Of a stretch of DNA of 64,000 bases, positions 39,812-48,979 are shown piece after piece. This DNA is from JBCBKL01 sp038521825. Lineage in GTDB: Bacteria; Pseudomonadota; Alphaproteobacteria; Rhodobacterales; Rhodobacteraceae. Each line of letters starts with the position of its first letter. Within the stretch, counting starts at the first letter, position 1. The stretch spans positions 14,631 to 78,630 of the forward strand of contig JBCBKL010000020.1 of assembly GCA_038521825.1 (NCBI GenBank), written 5' to 3'. The notes under the pieces were generated by a model that saw nothing but the letters and a program-made list of their open reading frames with translations, was not told the DNA's origin and did not search any database. Position numbers and translations under genes: made by a program.

Positions 39812-41107
39812 ATGAATGCCCCCCATCGTGATAGTGGATTTTTCACCCAAGCGCTTGCCGAGCGTGATCCGGACCTGTTCGGCGCCATCCGCAGCGAGCT
39901 GGGCCGTCAGCGTGATGAGATTGAACTGATCGCATCCGAGAACATCGTGTCGGCCGCCGTGCTCGAGGCGCAGGGCTCGGTCATGACCAACAAGTATGCC
40001 GAGGGATATCCCGGTCGCCGCTATTACGGCGGTTGTCAGTATGTCGACATTGCCGAAGAGCTGGCGATCGAACGGGCCTGCCAGCTCTTTGGGTGCGACT
40101 TTGCGAACGTCCAGCCCAACTCGGGCAGTCAGGCGAACCAGGGTGTCTTTCAGGCCCTCCTGAAACCCGGTGACACGATCCTTGGCATGTCGCTGGATGC
40201 CGGCGGTCACCTGACCCACGGCGCGCGGCCGAACCAGTCAGGCAAGTGGTTCAACGCGGTGCAATACGGTGTGGATCGCGAAACGCTGAACGTCGATTAC
40301 GATCAGATCGCCGCGCTGGCCCAAGAACACAAACCTCAGATGATGATCGCGGGCGGGTCGGCGATTCCGCGTCATCTCGACTTTGCCAAGTTCCGCGAGA
40401 TTGCCGACAGCGTGGGCGCGTGGCTGCTGGCTGATGTGGCGCATTTCGCGGGCCTGATCGCGGCGGGCGAATATCCCGATCCGTTCCCGCATGTGCATGT
40501 GGCGACCACCACCACCCACAAGACCCTGCGCGGCCCGCGCGGCGGCATGATCCTGACGAACGACGCGGATCTGGCGAAAAAGTTCAACTCCGCCATCTTC
40601 CCCGGCATTCAGGGCGGCCCGCTGATGCATGTCATCGCCGCCAAGGCCGTTGCGTTCGGCGAGGCCTTGCGCCCCGAATTCAAGACCTATCAGAAGCAGG
40701 TCATCAAGAACGCGCAGGCGCTCGCCGATCAGTTGCATAAAGGTGGGCTTGAGACCGTGACCCACGGCACCGACTGCCACGTGCTGCTGGTGGATTTGCG
40801 TCCCAAGGGGGTGAAAGGCAACGCGACCGAAACCGCCCTTGGGCGCGCCCATATCACCTGCAACAAGAACGGCGTGCCCTTCGACGACGAAAAGCCGACC
40901 GTGACCTCGGGCATTCGCCTTGGCTCACCCGCCGGGACGACCCGCGGCTTTGGCGAACCGGAATTCCGTCAGATCGGCGACTGGATCAACACCGTCGTTG
41001 ACGGTCTTGCGGCCAACGGGGCTGATGCCAACGGCGCGGTCGAGGAAAAGGTAAAAGCCGACGTGGCCCAGCTCTGTGCCCGCTTCCCGCTTTATCCCAA
41101 CCTCTGA
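39812..41107 (+). CDS. glyA: Serine hydroxymethyltransferase
   Basis: 431 residues. GGAGAGTGCC precedes the ATG. PLP enzyme signatures: IELIASENIVSAAVLEAQGSVMTNKYAEGYPGRRYYGGC, NVQPNSGSQANQGVF, LADVAHFAGLIAAGEYPDPFPH and the Schiff-base lysine in ATTTTHKTLRGPRGG. The C-terminal half has TCNKNGVPFDD and GIRLGSPAGTTRGF. It interconverts serine and glycine while charging tetrahydrofolate with a C1 unit. A strong hairpin follows 7 nt after the stop. Confidence 0.97.
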   Translation: MNAPHRDSGFFTQALAERDPDLFGAIRSELGRQRDEIELIASENIVSAAVLEAQGSVMTNKYAEGYPGRRYYGGCQYVDIAEELAIERACQLFGCDFANVQPNSGSQANQGVFQALLKPGDTILGMSLDAGGHLTHGARPNQSGKWFNAVQYGVDRETLNVDYDQIAALAQEHKPQMMIAGGSAIPRHLDFAKFREIADSVGAWLLADVAHFAGLIAAGEYPDPFPHVHVATTTTHKTLRGPRGGMILTNDADLAKKFNSAIFPGIQGGPLMHVIAAKAVAFGEALRPEFKTYQKQVIKNAQALADQLHKGGLETVTHGTDCHVLLVDLRPKGVKGNATETALGRAHITCNKNGVPFDDEKPTVTSGIRLGSPAGTTRGFGEPEFRQIGDWINTVVDGLAANGADANGAVEEKVKADVAQLCARFPLYPNL

Positions 41108-41113
41108 ACAATG

Positions 41114-41143
41114 CAGGCCATGCCACGAAGCTGGCATGGCCTG
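41114..41143 (+). terminator. Long hairpin after glyA
   Basis: CAGGCCATGCCA (41114-41125) and TGGCATGGCCTG (41132-41143) form a perfect 12-bp stem with loop CGAAGC. The trailing ATTACG is not a good U-tract, but the stem is very stable and is the likely end of the glyA transcript. Confidence 0.65.
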
Positions 41144-41220
41144 ATTACGCCAGCGGCCGGCGTCACGATATGGACACCGGTCGGCACCCTGTTAGGCTGC
41201 AGCCAAAACAGGAGAGAGCC

Positions 41221-42591
41221 ATGTCGCTGGACGCCATATTGACCAAAATCGACGACGATCTACCGCAGGCGACCGAGCGCCTGATGGCGCTGCTGCGCAT
41301 CCCGTCCATTTCCACAGATCCCGCCTATGCCGATCATTGCCAGGCGGCCGCGGATTGGCTGGTCGAAGACCTTCAAAGCTTGGGTGTGACAGCCGCAAAG
41401 CGTCCGACCCCGGGGCACCCGATGGTGGTTGGGCAAATGGATGGCGACGGGCCGCACCTGATGTTCTACGGACACTATGACGTGCAGCCGGTCGATCCGC
41501 TGGATCTGTGGCATCGCGATCCGTTTGACCCCGAGTTGCAGGACACGTCGGCCGGTAAGGTGATCCGGGCGCGGGGATCGTCGGACGACAAGGGCCAGTT
41601 GATGACCTTTGTCGAGGCCTGCCGCGCATGGAAAGCCGTTCATGGCACCCTGCCCTGCCAGCTTACCTTCTTTTTCGAAGGCGAAGAGGAATCCGGCTCC
41701 CCCTCTCTTATCCCTTTCATGAAAGACAACGCGGACGAACTGAAAGCCGACCTCGCGCTGATCTGCGACACCGGCCTCTTTGAATCACGCGTGCCCGCGA
41801 TCGTCACCATGCTGCGCGGCCTGCTGGGCGAAGAGATCACGATCACCGCCCCCGACAAGGATCTGCATTCCGGCATGTATGGCGGTGTTGCCATGAACCC
41901 GATCCGGGTGCTGACGCGGATCCTCGCCAGCCTGCATGACGATCAGGCCCGCGTCACCGTCCCCGGCTTTTATGACGGCGTTCCAGAACTACCAGACGAC
42001 ATCCGCGCGCAGTGGCAGGGCCTCGGCTTTGACCACGCGACATTTCTGGGCGATGTAGGCCTGAGCGATCCGGCGGGCGAGAAGGATCGCACGCCGCTCG
42101 AAATGATCTGGTCACGCCCGACATGTGAGATCAACGGCATCATTGGCGGTTACACCGGCGACGGATTCAAGACCGTGCTGCCATCCAAAGCATCGGCCAA
42201 GGTCAGCTTCAGGCTGGTTGGCACTCAGGACCCGCATGCGATCCGCGAAAGCTTTCGCCAGATGGTGCGAGACGCCCTGCCCCCCGATTGCACGGTCGAG
42301 TTTGCCGATCACGGGGCAAGTCCCGCGTCGGCCACCGATGTCAGCGGCCCAGCTTTCGAGGCGGCGCGCAAGGCACTCAGCGAGGAATGGCAAATTCCGG
42401 CGGCCTATGTGGGCAGTGGTGGGTCGATCCCGATTGCGGGGTACTTTCAGGACATCCTTGGCGTCACCCCCATGCTGATCGGCTTTGGCAAGGATGACGA
42501 CCAGATCCATTCGCCCAACGAGAAGTACGATCTGGAGAGCTTTCACAAAGGCATCCGATCGTGGGCGCGGGTCCTTGCGGCCCTGACATGA
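41221..42591 (+). CDS. M20 family dipeptidase/peptidase
   Basis: 456 residues, ATG after GGAGAGAGCC. Zinc ligands: H85-x-D87 in FYGHYDVQPVDPL, the bridging D123 in GSSDDKGQL and catalytic Glu-Glu in FFEGEEESGSPSL. C-terminal zinc/peptide-binding DDQIHSPNEKYDL is also kept. It is of the long M20 branch (carnosinase/dipeptidase-like with a lid dimerisation domain) that hydrolyses dipeptides or acylated amino acids. It is the first of three genes coupled by 4-nt overlaps (next: hydrolase at 42588, HD protein at 43457). Confidence 0.9.
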   Translation: MSLDAILTKIDDDLPQATERLMALLRIPSISTDPAYADHCQAAADWLVEDLQSLGVTAAKRPTPGHPMVVGQMDGDGPHLMFYGHYDVQPVDPLDLWHRDPFDPELQDTSAGKVIRARGSSDDKGQLMTFVEACRAWKAVHGTLPCQLTFFFEGEEESGSPSLIPFMKDNADELKADLALICDTGLFESRVPAIVTMLRGLLGEEITITAPDKDLHSGMYGGVAMNPIRVLTRILASLHDDQARVTVPGFYDGVPELPDDIRAQWQGLGFDHATFLGDVGLSDPAGEKDRTPLEMIWSRPTCEINGIIGGYTGDGFKTVLPSKASAKVSFRLVGTQDPHAIRESFRQMVRDALPPDCTVEFADHGASPASATDVSGPAFEAARKALSEEWQIPAAYVGSGGSIPIAGYFQDILGVTPMLIGFGKDDDQIHSPNEKYDLESFHKGIRSWARVLAALT

Positions 42592-43460
42592 TCCCAGGAT
42601 TTGCCGACGCAACGGCCGAGGTAAACGGCCAGCGCATCGCCTATTCGCGCGGCGGTGATGGCCCGCCGGTGCTATTGCTTCATGGCTTTCCGCAAATGCG
42701 GGCGATGTGGCACGGCGTTGCGCCCGTTCTGGCGGAGCACTTCACGGTGATCGCAGCCGACTTGCGGGGTTATGGCGACAGCTCGAAACCCGATGGTGTG
42801 CCTGCGATGTCGTTCCGAAACATGGCGGCGGATCAGGTGGGTTTGATGGCCCATGTGGGCTTTGACACCTTTCATCTGGTTGGCCACGACAGGGGCGGGC
42901 GCACGGCCCATCGGCTGGCGCTCGATCATCCAGACGCGGTGCGCAGCCTGACGGTCATGGACATTGTGCCGACCCATCTGCTGCTGAATGACCTGACCCA
43001 ACAGGTCGCGCTGGCCTATTATCACTGGTTCTTCCTTGCCCAGCCACAGCCCCTGCCGGAGCGGACGATCGGTGCGGACCCCGATGCGTTCTACGAAAGC
43101 TGTCTCTTGGGTTGGGGCGGTGTCGGCCTTGATGATTATGACGCAGATGCGTTGCACGCCTACCGGCAGAGCTGGCGGCGACCCGAGACCATCCACACGA
43201 TGTGCAACGACTATCGCGCGGCGATCGAGGTCGATTTCTCGGTCGATGCCGCCGATCTGGGGCGGCGTGTCGGGTGCCCTGCCTTGGTCATGTACGGGTC
43301 TGACGGTTTGATGGACAAAGCCTATGACGTGCCCGCAACCTGGGCCGAGCGGTTGGAGAACTTTGACGCGGTTGCCATGCCGGGTGGTCATTTCTTCCCC
43401 GACACTCATCCGGGCGAGACGGCCGAGACGCTTCTCACCTTCTTGCGGAAACAGCCATGA
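42588..43460 (+). CDS. Alpha/beta hydrolase resembling fluoroacetate dehalogenase
   Basis: 290 residues, ATG overlapping the peptidase stop. The catalytic pocket matches haloacetate dehalogenases: nucleophile D101 with R102 and R105 (GHDRGGR), acid D125 (VMDIVPT), halide-stabilising H146-W147 (YYHWFFLAQP) and Y209 (NDYRAA), and a C-terminal catalytic histidine (GGHFF). All these correspond to D110, R111, R114, D134, H155, W156, Y219 and H280 of the Rhodopseudomonas enzyme (family knowledge). It is cytoplasmic. An ordinary epoxide hydrolase is less likely because the DRGxR and HW pairs are diagnostic. Confidence 0.75.
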   Translation: MIPGFADATAEVNGQRIAYSRGGDGPPVLLLHGFPQMRAMWHGVAPVLAEHFTVIAADLRGYGDSSKPDGVPAMSFRNMAADQVGLMAHVGFDTFHLVGHDRGGRTAHRLALDHPDAVRSLTVMDIVPTHLLLNDLTQQVALAYYHWFFLAQPQPLPERTIGADPDAFYESCLLGWGGVGLDDYDADALHAYRQSWRRPETIHTMCNDYRAAIEVDFSVDAADLGRRVGCPALVMYGSDGLMDKAYDVPATWAERLENFDAVAMPGGHFFPDTHPGETAETLLTFLRKQP

Positions 43461-44032
43461 CCCCGATGAACCCCCAGCGCCTGTCCGCGATCCTGTCGTT
43501 CCTGCAGGGGGCCGAGGCGCTAAAGGACACCCTGCGCTCGGGGCGCACCCGGCAGGGCCGCGCGGAAAGCACCGCCGAACACACCTGGCGGCTGTGCCTG
43601 CTGGTTCTGCTGTTCGAAAACGAACTCGACGGGATCAACATGTTGAAGCTGCTTAAGCTTTGTATCGTTCACGATCTGGGTGAGGCAATATCGGGCGACG
43701 TGCCAGCTACGGAACAGACTGCGGATGACGGACGCGAAACGCGGGAGCGGGCCGACCTGATAACGCTCTGCGGCCCGCTGCCGGATGATCTGGCCGCGGA
43801 CATCCTTTCCCACTGGGACGAATATGCGGCAGGGGAAACGCCCGAAGCAATCATGGCCAAGGGTTTTGACAAGATCGAAACGATGCTGCAGCACCTCGCC
43901 GCCGACGCACCCGGTTTCGACTGGGCGTTCAATCTCGATTACGGCAAGGTCAGAACCGATGCTGACCCGCTATTGCGTCAGGTCCGCGAAGCGGTCGACG
44001 TCCAGACGCGGGCCAAGGCGAACGGTGCCTAG
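43457..44032 (+). CDS. HD domain phosphohydrolase (YfbR-like)
   Basis: 191 residues, ATG overlapping the previous stop. H42 (STAEHTWRLCLLVLLF), then H72-D73 (LCIVHDLGEAISGDVPA) and a late Asp (KFD/GFDKIE) fit the YfbR/YGK1 HD subfamily of 5'-deoxynucleotidases. The E-rich helix 'RETRERADLI' lies between. Probably hydrolyses dNMPs or related phosphates with divalent metal. Its TAG shares the palindromic CTAG with the convergent DsrE-like gene stop (44029-44032). Confidence 0.85.
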   Translation: MTPMNPQRLSAILSFLQGAEALKDTLRSGRTRQGRAESTAEHTWRLCLLVLLFENELDGINMLKLLKLCIVHDLGEAISGDVPATEQTADDGRETRERADLITLCGPLPDDLAADILSHWDEYAAGETPEAIMAKGFDKIETMLQHLAADAPGFDWAFNLDYGKVRTDADPLLRQVREAVDVQTRAKANGA

Positions 44033-44457
44033 GGCCGGATATAGGCGAACCCGTTCTCTTGCAGTTCGATCAGGCGCACCACGCCGGACGGAACCATCTT
44101 AGCCTCCGTCATCAGTTCGACCGGGGCGCCCGCTTTTTCCGACATCTTGCGATGCGTATTACCGCAGGCCGCAAAGCTAAGGTTGTCCATCTCAAGCGAC
44201 ATGGCGCTGATCCGCTGTTCGACTGGGGATTTTCCGGGGATAAGCATGTTGAGCCCGGGCCCGTATGTCACGACTTCCACCACGACATCATCGCCTTGCC
44301 CCTCGTAATAGGCGGTCAGGTTCTGAACGTTGTTGAGCGCCATGTTCATCAGTTGCGGGTCATTTTCGTCCACATGAACGGCGACATAGTGCGTCATCCC
44401 TTCGGCAAGCACCCCGGTTGCCGCCATCATGGCCAGGCCCGCGATCAGATGTTTCAT
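44029..44457 (-). CDS. DsrE-like periplasmic protein
   Basis: 142 residues with a signal peptide (MKHLIAGLAMMAATGVLAEG). The mature part has the DsrE/DsrF pattern: MTHYVAVHVDENDPQLMNMALNNVQNLTAYYEGQGDDVVVEVVTYGPGLNMLIPGK and a cysteine in LSFAACGNTHRKM at the conserved sulfur-relay position, followed by LMTEAKMVPSGVVRLIELQENGFAYIRP. Secreted DsrE-like proteins with one cysteine are common in proteobacteria and may bind sulfane sulfur or persulfide. The partner is unknown. Confidence 0.75.
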   Translation of the reverse strand: MKHLIAGLAMMAATGVLAEGMTHYVAVHVDENDPQLMNMALNNVQNLTAYYEGQGDDVVVEVVTYGPGLNMLIPGKSPVEQRISAMSLEMDNLSFAACGNTHRKMSEKAGAPVELMTEAKMVPSGVVRLIELQENGFAYIRP

Positions 44458-44516
44458 CGATCATACTCCATTTTATGAATATGTACGATGGCCCGGTTCG
44501 GGTGAGTTGGCAAGCC

Positions 44517-44894
44517 TCAGCTGGTACCCGAAAGGACCAGCCAGACGACAAAGAGCCCGACAATGACCAGGATGTTGAAGGCGATGGCCCCGGCGAGACC
44601 AAGCCAGAAATCCTTGCGCCGCTCTGCAGGGTTGATCCCTTCGAGATGCTGGAGGATTTCTTTCTCGGCCCGTGCGAGGGCCTGCAGATCGATGCGATTT
44701 CTGAGTTTTGGATGGTCTGCAATCTTGGCAGCGGCCACGATCTGATCCCCCTGCGCCCGTATCCGGCGCGGCAGATGCGCCTGCGCACGCCGCAGGGCAG
44801 TTTCGAGGTCGTTCGACTTGACGCCCAGCCGTTCGGCCAGTGCCTCGCGAATGCGGATGCTTCGAGCTTCGATATTCTGCGCCTCCGGTGTCAT
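44517..44894 (-). CDS. Small tail-anchored membrane protein, unknown function
   Basis: 125 residues. A predicted helical cytoplasmic part (IRIREALAERLGVKSNDLETALRRAQAHLPRRIRAQGDQIVAAAKIADHPKLRNRIDLQALARAEKEILQHLEGIN) ends in one membrane segment (FWLGLAGAIAFNILVIVGLFVVWLVL) with only SGTS outside. The Arg/His/Leu-rich heptads suggest oligomerisation. I do not recognise the family. Start: ATG before TPEAQN. It faces the esterase gene divergently (77 nt). Confidence 0.6.
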   Translation of the reverse strand: MTPEAQNIEARSIRIREALAERLGVKSNDLETALRRAQAHLPRRIRAQGDQIVAAAKIADHPKLRNRIDLQALARAEKEILQHLEGINPAERRKDFWLGLAGAIAFNILVIVGLFVVWLVLSGTS

Positions 44895-44970
44895 TGCGAC
44901 TGACTAACCTCCTGCTTTCGCAGTCTCAATCCCTCTGGTCAGACAAAGCCAATCCGGGTAGCGAGGGACC

Positions 44971-45735
44971 ATGCTGGCATACACTGAATTCGGCCCCGCG
45001 ACGGGCAAACCGCTCTTGATCGCGCATGGCCTCTTTGGATCGGGGCGCAACTGGGGCGTCATTGCAAAACGGCTGTCGGACAGCCGCCGCGTCATAGCGG
45101 TTGATATGCGAAACCACGGGCAAAGCCCATGGACGGATACCCATACTTACGAGGATCTGGCGAGCGATCTGGCAGAGGTGATCAACACGCTTGGCGCCCC
45201 GATGGACATCGTCGGGCATTCGATGGGTGGCAAGGCGGCGATGGCCGTTGCCCTGCTTAATCCCGAGGCGGTTGACCGGCTTTTGATCGGCGATATCGCA
45301 CCGGTTTCCTACGGTCACGACCAGTCACAATACATTGGCGCCATGCGCGCCGTTAACCTTTCGGCCATTTCGCGCCGGTCTGAGGCCGAGGCACAATTGG
45401 CCGCGCAAGGGATCGAACCAGCCCTTTGCGCGTTCTTCACCCAATCGCTCGACGCAGCTGGTCAAAAGTGGCGGTTCAATCTCGACACGCTTGAGGCCGA
45501 GATGTCAAAAATACTTTCTTTTCCTAAGCTTGCTGGCCAATTCGAGGGGCCTACCCTGTTCCTGTCCGGAGCGGATTCTGATTACGTGAAACGCGAGCAT
45601 CGCCCAATCATCGGGCCCCTCTTTCCGAACGCCCGGTTCGCGAAACTCAAGAATGCCGGCCATTGGCTGCATGCCGACGATCCGCGTGGGTTTGAATCCG
45701 CCGTTCGCATTTTCATGGGCGCCCCCACCTCTTGA
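44971..45735 (+). CDS. Alpha/beta hydrolase, YbfF-like esterase
   Basis: 254 residues. Nucleophile S84 in VGHSMGGKAAMAVALL, oxyanion loop HGLFGSGRNWGVIAKRL, acidic residue in LFLSGADSDYVKREH, and catalytic histidine in NAGHWLHADDP. Matches the YbfF/esterase group that hydrolyses short acyl or acyl-CoA esters. It is cytoplasmic. RBS GGGACC is weak. It is followed 61 nt later by the cfa-like gene on the same strand. Confidence 0.82.
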   Translation: MLAYTEFGPATGKPLLIAHGLFGSGRNWGVIAKRLSDSRRVIAVDMRNHGQSPWTDTHTYEDLASDLAEVINTLGAPMDIVGHSMGGKAAMAVALLNPEAVDRLLIGDIAPVSYGHDQSQYIGAMRAVNLSAISRRSEAEAQLAAQGIEPALCAFFTQSLDAAGQKWRFNLDTLEAEMSKILSFPKLAGQFEGPTLFLSGADSDYVKREHRPIIGPLFPNARFAKLKNAGHWLHADDPRGFESAVRIFMGAPTS

Positions 45736-45796
45736 CGTAACGCAACCCATCCCCGACCCTATCATCTGCCACCACATTCGCATTGGGGAGTGGGAG

Positions 45797-47008
45797 ATGT
45801 GGGAAAAGCTGATTGACCGTTTTTTGAACGGTATGATGGTGCGTGACCGGCTGACAGTGACCTTTCCGGACGGCACCGACAGAGATTACGGACCCAACAC
45901 GGGGCGGGCCGCGCATATCGCCATTCCGCGGCGGTCAACCCTGCGTGCCCTGTGCATCAATCCCGAACTGGGTCTGGGCGAGGGATACATGAACGGCGCC
46001 ATTCTTTTGCGGAACACGACGCTTGAGGGGCTGTTGAAGATCCTGATCCGCAACCGCGAAGCCGGGCATATGCCCGGCTGGGTTCTGGCCGCTGATCGCG
46101 CCCGGTTTCACATGCGACGGTTTTTGCAGCGCAACGCGCCTGCGGCATCCAGACAGAACGTGGCCCACCACTACGATATCTCGGACGACCTCTATCGCCT
46201 CTTTCTTGATGATGACATGCAGTATTCCTGCGCCTATTTCAGACGAGACGGCATGTCACTGGAAGAGGCGCAGGCCGCAAAAAAGGCCCATATCGCCAGC
46301 AAGCTGCAGATCGAACGCGACATGTGCGTGCTGGATATCGGTTGTGGATGGGGTGGGATGGCCATGACGCTGGCCCGCGACTACGGGGCGCGGGTGACGG
46401 GCATTACTCTTTCCGAAAACCAACTTGAAACGGCAAGAAAGCGGGCCGAGGCCGCTGGCCTTTCAGACCGCGTCACCTTTGAGCTGCGCGACTACCGTCA
46501 TGTAGAGGGAGCATATGACCGGATCGTCAGCGTCGGCATGCTGGAACACGTGGGGACCCCGAACTATGCCACTTATTTCGGAAGGGTCGAAGAGTTGCTG
46601 ACCCCCGATGGCGTGGCCCTGATCCATACGATAGGGCGATCCGCGCCGCCGATCGCGCAGAGCGCGTGGATCAACAAGTACATCTTTCCCGGCGGCTATG
46701 TACCGTCATTGTCCGAGCTGGCAGGGCCCATTGAGCAGTCGGGGCTGTGGCAGATGGATATCGAGATCTGGCGTCTGCACTACGCCAAGACCCTTCGGCA
46801 TTGGAGAACCCGTTTCGAAGCACATCTGGACGAGATCAGCGCGACCTATGACGAGCGTTTCGTCCGAATGTTCCGGTACTATCTGACAGCATGCGTCATT
46901 GCGTTCGAGGATCAGCGACAGGCCGTCTATCAATTCCAACTGGCCAAGAATCGGGATGCGGTGCCGCTGACGCGGGATTACCTGCATTCCGGTTCAGCGC
47001 GGGCCTGA
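45797..47008 (+). CDS. cfa: Cyclopropane-fatty-acyl-phospholipid synthase
   Basis: 403 residues; the longer frame would run into the previous gene. N-terminal lipid-binding domain, then HHYDISDDLYRLFLDDDMQYSCAYF (the substrate/bicarbonate region), SAM motif LDIGCGWGGMAM (179-190), GITLSENQLETARKRAE, LRDYRHVEGAYDRIVSVGMLEHVG, and the FPGGYVPSLSEL and YYLTACVIAFE blocks. It adds a methylene bridge to unsaturated phospholipid chains in the inner membrane using SAM. A 360-nt gene-free gap follows (47009-47368) with one Crp/Fnr-type site. Confidence 0.95.
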   Translation: MWEKLIDRFLNGMMVRDRLTVTFPDGTDRDYGPNTGRAAHIAIPRRSTLRALCINPELGLGEGYMNGAILLRNTTLEGLLKILIRNREAGHMPGWVLAADRARFHMRRFLQRNAPAASRQNVAHHYDISDDLYRLFLDDDMQYSCAYFRRDGMSLEEAQAAKKAHIASKLQIERDMCVLDIGCGWGGMAMTLARDYGARVTGITLSENQLETARKRAEAAGLSDRVTFELRDYRHVEGAYDRIVSVGMLEHVGTPNYATYFGRVEELLTPDGVALIHTIGRSAPPIAQSAWINKYIFPGGYVPSLSELAGPIEQSGLWQMDIEIWRLHYAKTLRHWRTRFEAHLDEISATYDERFVRMFRYYLTACVIAFEDQRQAVYQFQLAKNRDAVPLTRDYLHSGSARA

Positions 47009-47241
47009 TCCGCGCTCCCTGGGGGCGAAGGAAAAGCCGCGCAGGCGGAAAACTGGCCGCCGGACGCACGCCTTCCCCAAGACACACCCGACTAAACCAC
47101 CTTCTGCCTACGCGGCCCGGTCGGCCAATACCGACCGTTCCGTTCGCCGATGCCCACTCACGCCAAAGACAGACGAACGGAATCTCTGATCTAGCAAACT
47201 CCCTTGTCGTAGGACACTGCCAGCCTTTCAGTTGCCCGAAC

Positions 47242-47255
47242 TTGACATAGGTCAA
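47242..47255 (+). promoter_or_regulatory. Crp/Fnr-type palindrome TTGAC-N4-GTCAA
   Basis: TTGACATAGGTCAA is a perfect inverted repeat with the Crp/Fnr-family spacing, in the 47009-47368 gap upstream of the ThDP enzyme gene. The sequence differs from FnrL boxes (GAC/GTC instead of GAT/ATC) and resembles sites of NNR/DnrR- or Crp-type regulators. A -10 at the standard distance is weak. I see nothing else of note in this gap. Confidence 0.5.
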
Positions 47256-47368
47256 TTTCCGGAGCCATGGCCGACCCCAAAACGTGCATTGCAATAAACC
47301 AAACGCAGGCGTGAGTTGCGGCCCGCGCCACTGCGTGACAGGAAAGCGCGAAAACCGGGGACCGATCC

Positions 47369-48979
47369 ATGACCGATACGCCGCGCACCGCAGATGTCTT
47401 GGCAAAACGTTTGTATGAGGAAGGCTGCCGCTATGCCTTCGGCATGCCCGGTGGCGAGGTGCTGACCCTGGTCGATGCCCTTGAAAAGGCTGGCATTCGC
47501 TTTGTGCTGGCCAAACACGAAAACGCCGCCGCCTTCATGGCCGAAGGCACGTGGCACCGCACTGGCGCACCCGGCATCCTTGTCGCGACTGTAGGCCCCG
47601 GGGCGCTGAACGGCGTCAATGCGGTGGCGAATGCCCATCAGGATCGGGTGCCCCTGATCGTGCTGGCCGGCTGCGTCGATGCCGACGAAGCGCAGACCTA
47701 CACCCATCAGGTGCTGGATCAGACGCAGGTCTTCGGGTCAATTACCAAGGCATCGTTCACCCTGAACACCGGCGCTACCCATGTCATCGCCGACAAGGCC
47801 GTCGCCATCGCGACCGAGGGGCAGCCGGGCCCGGTTCATATCGATGTCCCAATCTCGGTCGCGAATGCACCCTCATCCGACCGCCCGGTCCAACGCCGCC
47901 CGGCGGCTACCATGGCCCCGGCGGGACAAGATTTGCAGGCGGCGCGCGATCTTTTTGCAAACGCCAAGCGCCCAATCATCATTGCCGGCGTTGATGCCGT
48001 CAACGAAGATGCCGGACAGGCCATTACAGATCTCGCCAAAAGACACGCCATCCCCGTCGTAACGTCCTACAAAGCCAAGGGATTGCTGTCCGAGGACGAT
48101 CCGCTCGCCCTGGGCGGGGCCGGCCTGTCACCCAAGGCCGATGCGATCCTGCTGCCCTTCCTCCAGCAATCCGATCTGGTCATCGGCATCGGCTATGACC
48201 CGATCGAGATGCGCGTCGGCTGGCGGGATTTTCTCGCGCCTGCACAGCAGATGATCGACATCACCGCCATGCCAAACCATCATTACATGCATCAGGGCAC
48301 ACTCAACATCGTGGGCGATTGCAACGCCAGCCTGGAAGCCATCACGGATGAGACCACACCCCAGTCGCGATGGACGGCGGAGGAAGTGGCGGCCTGCAAG
48401 TCTGCGCTGACGCAAGCCTTTCCGACGGATGAAGAATGGGGCCCTGGGGCGATCATCGACATCTGTCGAACCACCCTGCCCCGCAACGTGCTGGCCACCG
48501 CCGACAGCGGCGCGCACCGGATCCTGCTAAGCCAGATGTGGCAATGCTATGAGCCAAGGGGCCTGATGCAATCTTCGGCCCTTTGCACGATGGGATGCGC
48601 CGTTCCGCTGGCCATGGGCGCCGCCGTTGCCTCGCAGGATCGCATGGTCGTCAGCTTTTCCGGCGACGCGGGTTTCCTGATGGTTGCGGGCGAACTGGCA
48701 ACCGCCAAGGAACTGGGATTGAAAACGATCTTCGTCGTGTTTGTGGATGCATCGCTGGCCCTCATCGAGCTGAAACAACGCCAGCGTCAGCTGCCGAATG
48801 CGGGAGTCGATTTCGGCACCCACGATTTTGCCGCTATGGGTGAGGCGTTTGGTGGCGCGGGGCATCAAGTGCATTCGCGGCAGGAACTGACCGTAGCGCT
48901 GAAACAGGCCATGGCCGCCGACACCTTCACCGTCATCGCGGCACATATCGAACGGGGGGCCTATGACGGACGCATCTAA
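47369..48979 (+). CDS. Thiamine diphosphate-dependent enzyme (acetolactate synthase-like)
   Basis: 536 residues in the three-domain ThDP layout. The N-terminal PYR domain carries catalytic E51 (AKHENAAAFMAEGTWHRTG). The middle domain is GPVHIDVPISVANA and KRPIIIAGVDAVNED. The C-terminal PP domain has GDAGFLMVAGELATAKELGLKTIFVVFVDASLALIELKQRQRQ, where D-A-S replaces the usual N of the GDG-N motif. It is closest in style to acetolactate synthase-like ThDP proteins of uncertain substrate. The downstream CoA-transferase gene overlaps by 17 nt. Oxalyl-CoA decarboxylase is not supported by its PP motif. Confidence 0.75.
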   Translation: MTDTPRTADVLAKRLYEEGCRYAFGMPGGEVLTLVDALEKAGIRFVLAKHENAAAFMAEGTWHRTGAPGILVATVGPGALNGVNAVANAHQDRVPLIVLAGCVDADEAQTYTHQVLDQTQVFGSITKASFTLNTGATHVIADKAVAIATEGQPGPVHIDVPISVANAPSSDRPVQRRPAATMAPAGQDLQAARDLFANAKRPIIIAGVDAVNEDAGQAITDLAKRHAIPVVTSYKAKGLLSEDDPLALGGAGLSPKADAILLPFLQQSDLVIGIGYDPIEMRVGWRDFLAPAQQMIDITAMPNHHYMHQGTLNIVGDCNASLEAITDETTPQSRWTAEEVAACKSALTQAFPTDEEWGPGAIIDICRTTLPRNVLATADSGAHRILLSQMWQCYEPRGLMQSSALCTMGCAVPLAMGAAVASQDRMVVSFSGDAGFLMVAGELATAKELGLKTIFVVFVDASLALIELKQRQRQLPNAGVDFGTHDFAAMGEAFGGAGHQVHSRQELTVALKQAMAADTFTVIAAHIERGAYDGRI

